Under the pieces are notes generated by a model, which saw only the letters and a program-made list of their open reading frames with translations, had not been told where the DNA came from and did not search any database. From Candidatus Intricatilinea gracilis (GTDB taxonomy: Bacteria > Pseudomonadota > Gammaproteobacteria > Burkholderiales > Burkholderiaceae_C), in the NCBI GenBank assembly GCA_016702605.1, contig JADJDQ010000009.1:1-24998 (forward strand): a stretch of DNA of 24,998 nucleotides. The letters are read 5' to 3'. Position numbers and translations under genes: made by a program. Positions 17,518 to 24,998 of this stretch are shown piece after piece (position 1 is the stretch's first letter; each line of letters begins with the position of its first letter).

Positions 17518-20313
17518 ATGCGCGCGTGCAGAACCACATCACCGGGCGCCTGTCGCTGCGGGCGCCGCAGGCGGAGTCGCTGGCCAGGCTGGTGCGCGCG
17601 CTGGCCGCAGCGCCGGAGCTGCTCGGCCACGAGCAGGACGTGCCGGCCCTGCTCGCCACGCTGAAGGCCGAGTTCCCGACGCTGCAGGACTTCGAGCGGG
17701 AGTTCCCATCCCTGTGCTTCGCGCTGGCCACCGGCGTGGGCAAGACGCGGCTGATGGGCGCGTTCGTCGCCTACCTGCACCTGGCGCACGGCATCAACAA
17801 CTTCTTCGTGCTGGCGCCCAACCTGACGATCTACAACAAGCTGATCGCCGACTTCACCCGCAACACGCCAAAGTACGTGTTCAAGGGCATCGCCGAGTTT
17901 GCGCAGCAGTCGCCCTTGATCATCACGGGCGACAACTACGACCAGACCGGCGCCGTGGTGCAGGACCAGACGGCTGGCTTTGCTCACGATGTCCGCATCA
18001 ACATCTTCAACATCTCCAAGATCAATTCCGAGGTGCGCGGCGGCAAGGAGCCGCGCATCAAGCGGATGCGGGAGGTGCTGGGCGACAGCTACTTCAACCA
18101 CCTGGCGAACCTGCCGGACCTGGTGCTGCTGATGGATGAGTCGCACCGCTACCGCGCGCTGGCGGGCATGCGGGCGATCAACGAACTGAAGCCCCTGTTC
18201 GGCCTGGAAGTCACTGCCACGCCCTTCGTGGAATCCACGCGCGGACCGGTGCCGTTCAAGAACGTGGTGATGGACTACCCGCTGGCGAATGCCATGGCAG
18301 ACGGCTTCGTCAAGGAGCCCGCTGCCGTGACCCAGCGCAACTTCTCCGCTGCGGCGCACTCGCCCGAGGAAGTCGAGAAGATCAAGCTGGAAGACGGTGT
18401 TCGCCTGCACGAAACCACCAAGGTCGAGCTGCTCACCTACGCCCGCGAGAACGGCGTCAAGGTGGTGAAGCCCTTCATGCTGGTGATCGCGCGGGACACC
18501 ACCCACGCCTCGGACCTGAAGAAGCTGGTCGAATCGACGGCCTTCTACGAGGGGCGCTACGCGAACAAGGTGATCCAGGTGGACTCCAGCCGCAGCGGTG
18601 CGGAGGAGGAGGAGATGATCACCCGGCTCCTGGCCGTGGAGAGCGTGGACGAGCCCACCGAGATCGTCATCCACGTCAACATGCTCAAGGAGGGCTGGGA
18701 CGTCACCAACCTCTACACCATCGTGCCGCTGCGGGCGGCCAACGCACGCACGCTGATCGAGCAGTCGATCGGCCGCGGCCTGCGGCTGCCCTACGGCAAG
18801 CGCACGGGGGTGGCGGCGGTGGACCGCCTGAACATCGTTGCGCACGACCGGTTCCAGGACATCATCGACGAGGCCAACCGGGGCGATTCCCCCATCCGCC
18901 TGCAGCAGGTGATCCTGGAAGCCCCGAGTGCCGACGACAGGAAGGTCAGCGTCCAGGTCGGCTCCGGGGCGATGACGCGCCTGGGCCTCACCGCGGCGCC
19001 GACCCTTGCACCGGCGTCGACGCAGGCCATTGCACCGACCCCCACCGACCCCGGTGCAGCAGCGGCACCACAGACGCCCCAACCCGGCGCCCGCCGTCTT
19101 CACCACTGCAGGCGAACGACAAGCGGCGCTGGTGGTGATGGAGGTGATCGGCAAGTACGAAGTCAAGCGCGAGCTCGTGCCCACCAGCCAGGCGCTGCTC
19201 ACACCTGCGGTGCAATCGGCCATCCTGGCGGAAGTGAGCGAACGACTGAAGCCTGCCCAGGGGGACCTGCTGGCAGGCGCAGACGGGGCCGCCCCCGCGC
19301 TGGATCTGGCCACGGTGGTGAGCAAGACCACCGCGGTGGTGGTTCAGCAGACCATCGACATTCCGCGGATCTCCGTCGTCCCCACCGGCGAGGTCACAAC
19401 CGGCTACCACCCGTTCAAGCTCGGCACGCTGCCCAACTTCCAGCCCGGCCAGCGTGAAATCCTCGGTCAGGAGCTGCGCACGAACCAGCAGTTCACGATG
19501 AGCCGGGAGTCCGGCATCCGGGAAAACCGCTTCGAGGACTACCTCGTCAAGAAGCTGATCGACTACGACGACATCGACTACTTCACCCAGGCCGATCTGC
19601 TGTACGACCTGGCCGGCCAGGCCGTGGCGCACTACCAGGCGCAGAACTATGCCGAGGCCGAACTGCACGAGATCTTCGACACCTATGGCGGCGAGCTGGC
19701 CCGGCTCATCCGGGCCGAGATGCTGGCCCACTTCTGGGAAGAGGCCAGCGGCTACGAGGTTCAGGTCAGTCGGGGCTTCACGGCACTGAAGGCCTGCAAC
19801 TTCACCGTGGCGGCAGGTCAGCCGGTCCAGAACCACCGCGCCACCGTCACCGAGCCGGGCAGGATCAAGCAGATGCTGTTCGGTGGCTTCGAGCGCTGCC
19901 TCTACCCGCTGCAGAAGTTCGACTCGGACACCGAGCGGCGCTTTGCGGTCCTCCTCGAACGCGACGCGCTGAAGTGGTTCAAGCCCGCCAAGGGGCAGTT
20001 CCAGATCTACTACAAGCTGGGCAGCGAACAGCCGGAGTACATCCCCGACTTCGTCGCGGAGACCGACGCCTGGATCCTGATGGTCGAAACCAAGGCCCGG
20101 GTGGACACCGACACACACGAAGTGCAGGCCAAGGCCGCTGCAGCGGCACGCTGGTGCCGACATGCCTCGGACCACGCCGCATCGGTCGGCGGCAAACCCT
20201 GGCGCTACCTGCTGACGCCGCACGACGAAGTGGTGGAGTCGCAGCGACTGCTCGACTTCCTGCGGTTCGAGGTCAGGGACCTGTCGCAGACCGCGCTACC
20301 CGCTGGCGTCTGA
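17514..20313 (+). CDS. Type III restriction Res subunit (helicase-nuclease), one frame break
   Basis: About 933 residues. Superfamily 2 motor: motif I LATGVGKTRLMGAFVAYLHL at about residue 75, motif II VLLMDESHRYRAL, motif III EVTATPF, LKEGWDVTNLYTIVPLRAA and motif VI IEQSIGRGLRLPYG. A Pro/Ala-rich linker (about 18985-19090) holds the only frame break seen. The C-terminal nuclease shows EYIPDFVAETDAW followed by MVETKAR, a PD-(x)n-EXK centre. In type III enzymes Res acts with Mod: ATP-driven movement along DNA, then cleavage when two sites meet. Together with the Mod gene at 10596 this would complete such an enzyme, although five genes or fragments lie around and between them. ATG overlaps the previous stop (ATGA). 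It ends 25 bases from convergent recG. Confidence 0.93.
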
Positions 20314-20338
20314 CTGAGGCGTCAACCCCTTCGGCCGA

Positions 20339-22534
20339 TCAGGCCTTCAGGTACTCCATCTTCCCCCCCAGCCAGCGCGACACATGCGCCCGGGCCGCGG
20401 CGGGGTGTTTGTCCAGCAGTTCGGGCGCTGCAGCGCGGGCGCGCTGCAGCAGCGGGGCGTCCTCGGCCAGGTCGGCGAAGCGCAGCAGGGCGTCGCCGCT
20501 CTGGCGTGAGCCCATGAACTCGCCGGGGCCGCGGATCTCCAGGTCGCGGCGGGCGATCTCAAAGCCGTCGGTGGTCTCGACCATCGCCTTCAGCCGGGCC
20601 TTGCCGGTGGGCGACAGCGGGCCGGTGTAGAGCAGCACGCACACGCTCGCCACCGCGCCGCGGCCCACCCGGCCGCGCAGCTGGTGCAGCTGGGACAGGC
20701 CGAAGCGCTCGGCATGCTCGATCACCATCAGGCTGGCATTGGGCACGTCCACGCCCACCTCGATCACCGTGGTGGCCACCAGCACCGCCATGTCGCCGCT
20801 GGCGAACAGCGACATCACGGCGGCCTTTTCCGCCGCCGGCATGCGGCCGTGGATGAGGCCGACCATGCGGCCGGGCAGCGCGGCCGTCAGGTGCTGGTGG
20901 GTTTCGGTGGCGTTCTGCAGGTCGAGGTTCTCGCTCTCCTCCACCAGCGGGCAGACCCAGTAGACCTGCCGGGCCTGGCCTTCCACCTCGTCGCGGATGC
21001 GGGCGATCACGTCCTCGCGCCGGTTGTCGGCGAAGACCTTGGTGACCACCGGGCTGCGACCTGGCGGGAGTTCATCGAGCGTGGACACGTCCAGGTCGGC
21101 GAAGTAGGTCATCGCCAGCGTGCGCGGGATCGGCGTGGCGCTCATCATCAGCAGGTGCGGCTCCAGCGTGCCCGGGCGACCGTTGTGGCCATCGGGGCCG
21201 TCCTGCCCATTCGCACCGTCCGGATCACCGGCCAGCTTGCGGCGCAGCTCCAGCCGCTGCGCCACGCCGAAGCGGTGCTGCTCGTCGACGATGGCCAGGC
21301 CCAGTTTCGCGAAGTGCACGTCGTCCTGGATCAACGCGTGGGTGCCCACCACCAGCGCGGCCTCGCCGCTGGCCACACGCTCGACCATCCGGCGGCGCTC
21401 CTTCCCTGCGGCTGCCGGTCAGCCAGATGCCCTGGCCGCGCTCGGCCAGCAGCGGGTCCAGCCACTGCACCAGCTTGCGGAAGTGCTGCTCGGCCAGGAT
21501 CTCGGTGGGCGCCATCAGCGCGCACTGCCAGCCCGCGTCGATGGCCACCGCGGCGGCCAGCGCGGCCACCACCGTCTTGCCGGAGCCGACGTCGCCCTGC
21601 AGCAGGCGGTGCATCGGCTGCTCGCGGCCCAGGTCGGCAGCGATCTCCTCGGCCACACGGCGCTGCGCCCCGGTGAGCTGGAAGGGCAGCACTGCAAGAA
21701 GCCGCTCGTGCAGGCCCCCCACCGCCGCCCGCAGTGCCGGCGCGCGCAGCTTGCGGCGCTCGCGCTGCGCCTGCAGCTGGGCGATCTGCTGGGCCAGCAG
21801 CTCCTCGAACTTCAGGCGCTGCCAGGCCGGGTGGCTGTGGTCCTCCAGCGCGGCCAGGCTGGCCGAGGGCGGCGGGTGGTGCAGGAAGTGCAACGCGTCG
21901 CGCAGGTTCGGCAGGCCGGTCGGGCGATGCGCGCCGGCAGCAGTTCATCCAGCGGCGCACGCGACAGGCCCGAGGCCACCGCCTTGCGCAGGTAGGCCTG
22001 CGGCAGCTGGGCGCTGGCGGGGTAGACCGGCGTCAGGGAGGCAGCCAACGGCGTGGCGGCGTCCACCGACTTGAAGGTGGGGTGCACCATCTCCGGGCCG
22101 AAGAAGCCGCCGCGCAGCTCGCCGCGCACCCGCACGCGGGCGCCCGCAGCCAGGGTCTTCTGGTGCGAGGGATAGAAGTTCACGAAGCGCAGCACCAGCT
22201 CGGCACGGCGCCGGCCGGGTGCGGCGCTGGCCCCACCTCCAGCGATTCGGCCAGGTGGACGATGAACTGCCGGCGCGGGCGCAACTCCACCTTGGCCTCG
22301 CGCACGACGCCCTCGACCTGCACGGTGTCGCCGGGGCGGGCCTCGGCGATCGGCGTGAGCTTCGTCTCGTCCTCGTAGCGCAGCGGCAGGTGCAGCGCCA
22401 GGTCGATGTCGCGCAGCAGGCCGAGCTTTTCCATCGCCCGCTGGGGCATTTGGCGGGACCTTGGCCGGCGCTTTGTCGGCCGCCCTGGCCGCGGGGGCGA
22501 CCTCCGTCAAACCGTCCGGAGCGGAACTGGGCAT
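20339..22534 (-). CDS. recG: ATP-dependent DNA helicase RecG, frame-broken
   Basis: Branch-migrating helicase that reverses stalled forks and processes Holliday junctions. From ATG 22534 (MPSSAPDGLTEV) the frame breaks near 22450 and continues MEKLGLLRDIDLALHLPLRY, the wedge domain, then FQLTGAQRRVAEEIAADLG, motif I LLQGDVGSGKTVVAALA, APTEILAEQHF, motif II IVDEQHRFGVAQRLELRR, motif III MMSATPIPRTLAMTYF, IEVGVDVPNASLMVIEHAER and QLRGRVGRG. Further breaks lie near 22220, 21930 and 21405. About 731 residues, a little longer than usual (about 690), partly because of a Gly/Asp/Asn-rich loop between motifs II and III. The ATG at 22534 lies 16 bases after the Doc stop. Confidence 0.95.
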
Positions 22535-22550
22535 GTTGCGACGACGGGGC

Positions 22551-22957
22551 TCAGCGCGAGCGCGGCGCGATGTGGCTGCGCAGCCAGGCGGCGAAGGCGC
22601 TTTCCTCGAGCTCGCCCGCTGCCACGCGCCATCACCGCCACCGTGGCATCGGCCTGACTGGCCGAGACGCCAGCCATTGAGCGCCAAACACAGACCGGCC
22701 GCCAGGAAAGCAGCACGCTTGTTGCCGTCCACGAAGGGATGGTTCCTCGCCAGCCCAAAGGCATAGGCGGCCGCGAGATCGGCCAGATCCGGCTCGCCGT
22801 ACTGGGCGAGGTTCCTGGGCCGCGCCAGAGCCGAGTCCAGCAGCCCTCCATCGCGCAAACCGGCTGCACCGCCATGCAACGCCAGCTGCTCATCGTGACA
22901 GCAGCAGCAGCACGCGCTTCGTCGACCCAGCGCCAGCTTTGGTTCCGCTGCCGTCAT
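22551..22957 (-). CDS. Doc-type Fic toxin (death-on-curing), frame-broken
   Basis: About 135 residues. The Fic active-site motif NHPFVDGNKRAAFLAAGLCL matches the Doc form HxFxDGNKR. It is preceded by HDEQLALHGGAAGLRDGGLL and LARPRNLAQYGEPDLADLAA, typical of Doc. Doc kinases phosphorylate elongation factor EF-Tu and stop translation; that activity is inferred. Breaks lie in a CTG/GCT repeat near 22910 and after LNGWRL near 22670; the last segment reads AAWLRSHIAPRSR in the restored frame, ending at 22551. The start ATG 22957 follows the antitoxin's restored stop by 17 bases. The pair lies between recG and queA. Confidence 0.85.
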
Positions 22958-22974
22958 GGCAACCCTCCACCGCA

Positions 22975-23200
22975 TCACTTGGCCAGGCGCGGAAGGCAGT
23001 GCGCGGCACGCGCGCATGAACTCGCGACCGAGCTCCAGCTGCTCCTCGAAGGCCGGGTCCTGCCGTGTGACGCGAAAGCCGTCCGGGCTGTCGGTGAGGT
23101 ACACCGCATCGCCCTTCTCCAGCTTCAGCCGCGCCAGCACCTCCTTGGGCAGGATGACACCGACCGAATTGCCGATCTGGGTGAGCTTCAAGGTATGCAT
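22975..23200 (-). CDS. AbrB/MazE-family antitoxin of the Doc toxin
   Basis: About 75 residues. MHTLKLTQIGNSVGVILPKE followed by VLARLKLEKGDAVYLTDSPD is the SpoVT/AbrB DNA-binding swapped-hairpin fold. The C-terminal half (FEEQLELGREFMRACR) should contact the toxin. In the sequence as given the frame runs on into Doc; a one-base change near 22990 gives LPRLAK and a stop at 22975, a sensible end. The ATG at 23200 sits downstream of an AT-rich stretch with a 16-nt inverted repeat (23241-23256) that is a candidate operator. Confidence 0.85.
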
Positions 23201-23240
23201 GGCGGGCTCCGGGATGACGGGAGGTGTCCAGGACGGACGT

Positions 23241-23256
23241 TATAACATTCGTTATA
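23241..23256. promoter_or_regulatory. Inverted repeat in divergent antitoxin-doc / queA promoter region
   Basis: TATAAC-ATTC-GTTATA, a perfect 6+4+6 repeat in a short AT-rich island within GC-rich sequence, 41 bp before the antitoxin start and about 40 bp before queA. TATAAC-like -10 elements can be drawn on both strands (for example TATATT at 23253-23258 on plus), so the AbrB-type antitoxin could control both directions. Confidence 0.5.
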
Positions 23257-23295
23257 TTCTGCACCCTCCCTCCCCTGCCCTGCAAGCCGCCCGCC

Positions 23296-24529
23296 GTGTC
23301 GTCATCGCCCGCTTCCTCTCCCGATCCCTCCACCGACCGCGACTGGACGGTCGCCGACTTCGACTTCGAGTTGCCGACCGGGCTGATCGCTCGGGCGCCG
23401 GCCGCCAGGCGCAGCGCCTCGTCTGCTCGATGCCGGGCCGGCGGGCAACGAGGCCGCGCCAGTGGACCCGCATCTTCCGCGAGTTGCCGAGCCTGCTCGA
23501 ACCCGGCGACCTGCTGGTGTTCAACGACACCGGGTGATCCCGCGCCCGGGTCTACGGCGACAAGGACAGCGGAGGTGCGGTGGAGGCGCTGGTCGAGCGG
23601 GTGCTGCCTGCTGCCGGAGGCCTGCCGCATCCCCGAGGTCTCTGGGCCCGTTTGCGCGCCAACCGTCGCCCCGCGCCGGGCAGGTGGTGCACTTCCCATA
23701 ACGATGGCGGCGGAATCCTTCCGCGCCGAGGCGCTGGGCCGCTGCGGGCCGGAGAACGGGGCTGTTCCACCTGCGCTTCCCGGGTGACGCCTTCGCGCTG
23801 CTGGAGCGCTTTGGCCATGTGCCGCTGCCGCCCTACATCACCCACGCCGACACCGCCGAGGACGCGCGGCGCTACCAGACCGTGTTCGCCCGCCACCCCG
23901 GCGCAGTGGCGGCGCCGACCGCACAACGCTGCACTTCGACCAGGCGCTGCTGGCCGCGCTCGACGCCCGCGGCGTGCGGCACGCCGCCGTGACGCTGCAT
24001 GTGGGCGCCGGCACCTTCCAGCCGGTGCGCGCCGAGCGGCTGGAAGACCACCACATGCACAGCGAGTGGTTCGAGGTGCCCCCCGCCACCGTCGCGGCCA
24101 TCAAGGCGACCCGCGCCGCCGGTGGCCGCGTGGTGGCGGCTCGGCTCCACCAGCCTGCGCGCGCTGGAATCAGCCGGGCGGGCTGCCGCGCAAGCCGGCC
24201 TGGATGCCACCGCCTCCCGCTGCTGGCCGGTGCGCGCGAGGACGACATCTTCATCACCCCGGCTTCCCTTTCCGCGTCGTGGACCGGCTGGTCACCAACT
24301 TCCACTTGCCCAGGGAGCACGCTGACATTGATGCTGGTGACGCCTTCACGGGCTACGAGCGCATCCGCCGCTCTACGACCACGCCATCGCCCAGCACTAC
24401 CGCTTCTTCAGCTACGGGACGCCATGCTGCTGACGCGTGCACCCACTGGCCGACTGCTCAGTGCGCAACAGCGACCGGGCCAGGCTGGCACTGGAGGCAT
24501 TGCTCAGTGAGAAAAATCCGGGAACTTGA
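23296..24529 (+). CDS. queA: tRNA preQ1(34) S-adenosylmethionine ribosyltransferase-isomerase, many frame breaks
   Basis: Makes epoxyqueuosine at the wobble base of tRNAs for Asp, Asn, His and Tyr by moving the ribosyl part of SAM. Reading across frames gives WTVADFDFELPTGLIA, IFRELPSLLEPGDLLVFNDT, SGGAVEALVERVL, FGHVPLPPYITHADTAEDAR, YQTVFARHPGAVAAPTA, VTLHVGAGTFQPVRAERLED, HHMHSEWFEVPP, VDRLVTNFHLPR and HYRFFSY near the end. GTG 23296 is the best start; no ATG fits. The gene changes frame a dozen or so times, the worst stretch in the window. The 3' end is unclear: a protein-like tail (ARLALEALLSEKN) stops at 24529, another frame at 24510. Confidence 0.88.
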
Positions 24530-24619
24530 TGTTTCTCACCCCCAGCGCACGCGGCCCTACCTTCGGGTTATCTCCTCTTGCACAACCCTTGGGGCCCGTC
24601 CCTGACCTCTCCTCTGAAG

Positions 24620-24990
24620 ATGCCCATCCTGGCGTTGACCGCCCTGCTTGCGTCGGCCCCGGCGCTGGCCGCCGACAAGGCACGCGACGACGCGATGCTC
24701 AAGCTGGCCACCACCAGCGGCTGCATGACCTGCCACCACATCGAACCAGGCAGCAAGGGCCCCGAAGGCCTGCCGCCGATCGGCCCGGCCTGGAAGGACG
24801 TTGCCACCAAGTACAAGGGCGACAAGACCGCCCTGTCCAAGCTCACCCAGACCGTGCTGAAGGGATCGAACCCCTACGACAGCCACTGGAAGGGCAAGGC
24901 CTCCGGCCTGGCGATGCCACAACGCCGTGGCGATCAAAGAAGCCGACGCCAAAAAAGCTGGTCGGCTGGATCCACACATCGGGCAAGTGA
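24620..24990 (+). CDS. Small secreted class I c-type cytochrome, one frame break
   Basis: About 123 residues. The N-terminal signal peptide (MPILALTALLASAPALAADK, cleavage likely after ALA) sends it to the periplasm. The haem-binding CMTCH lies at about residue 40 and is followed by IEPGSKGPEGLPPIGPAWKD; the likely axial Met is in SGLAMP near residue 95. A base missing or added near 24917 breaks the frame; beyond it NAVAIKEADAKKLVGWIHTS is the usual final helix. It resembles cytochrome c551/c552-like single-haem electron carriers. The partner oxidase or reductase cannot be told from the window. It lies 90 bases after queA, with its own promoter not evident. Confidence 0.9.
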
Positions 24991-24998
24991 GTCACCGC

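Noticed and set aside
17313..19331. 672-codon open frame antisense to the AlbA and Res genes
   Set aside because: Composition is that of a codon shadow (V, H, D, Q rich) and it crosses two well-supported plus-strand genes.
18988..20223. 411-codon open frame antisense to the Res nuclease half
   Set aside because: Shadow of the sense gene, which carries the PD-EXK centre.
20314..20338. Bidirectional terminator between res and recG
   Set aside because: The 25-bp convergent gap has no convincing hairpin with a T-run on either strand.
7500..20340. Attachment-site repeats, integrase or transposase flanking the island
   Set aside because: No matching direct repeats were seen between about 7524 and 20313 and no recombinase gene is present; insertion mechanism is unknown.
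21812..23200. Apparent 462-residue fusion of antitoxin, Doc and the RecG N-terminus
   Set aside because: Produced by frame breaks: restoring single bases gives normal stops for the antitoxin (22975) and Doc (22551) and a separate recG start (22534).
24530..24619. Possible terminator after queA (GGCCC...GGGGCC segments)
   Set aside because: The pairing is imperfect with a long loop and no T-run, so not called.

Overview
The window looks like a chromosomal segment of a high-GC betaproteobacterium, most likely Burkholderiales (Rubrivivax/Leptothrix/Sphaerotilus-like). That is an inference from base composition, from the gene order ABC ATPase - ABC permease - bolA - murA - hisG - hisD, and from the divergent recG/queA pair. 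No rRNA, tRNA, CRISPR array or complete insertion sequence was seen.

Layout. (1) Positions 1-6000, minus strand, read right to left: an ABC-2 exporter pair, a VapBC-type toxin-antitoxin pair, a BolA/IbaG-like gene, murA, hisG and hisD (cut by the window edge). Most junctions are 4-base stop/start overlaps or short gaps. (2) 6000-6190: a short divergent control region holding two identical 38-bp repeats, each with a 17-nt palindrome. (3) 6189-7530, plus strand: a TetR regulator, then a CopG/ParD-like antitoxin behind a clear 18-nt operator, then a ParE-like toxin whose C-terminus is cut off. (4) 7524-20313, plus strand: a defence-type island of SNF2 helicase, KilA-N remnant, type III (Mod-like) adenine methyltransferase, DUF1016/YhcG PD-(D/E)XK nuclease, PHP-domain SMC-like ATPase, AlbA/Schlafen ATP-binding protein and type III Res helicase-nuclease. 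Every junction in it is an ATGA or TGATG overlap, so it reads as one translationally coupled operon. (5) 20339-23200, minus strand: recG, then (upstream on that strand) a Doc-type Fic toxin and its AbrB/MazE-like antitoxin. (6) 23296-24990, plus strand: queA and a small secreted c-type cytochrome.

The island is the interesting part. Mod and Res make a type III-like restriction core. The SNF2 helicase, a second nuclease and a PHP-ATPase of the TrlF kind are added in the same transcript. The island starts inside the parE reading frame, so the self-regulated toxin-antitoxin promoter is the nearest visible promoter for all of it. The middle of the methyltransferase gene, where target recognition is expected, is much more AT-rich than its surroundings (42-50% GC in rows counted, against 67% in a helicase row), which points to an exchanged recognition domain.

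Data quality matters here. Many genes carry one or more reading-frame breaks, including essential murA and conserved hisD, recG and queA, often in G/C runs. Most are probably sequence errors rather than real pseudogenes, so I give whole-gene spans and name the breaks. Breaks are dense in hisD and queA and sparse in the helicase and Res genes.
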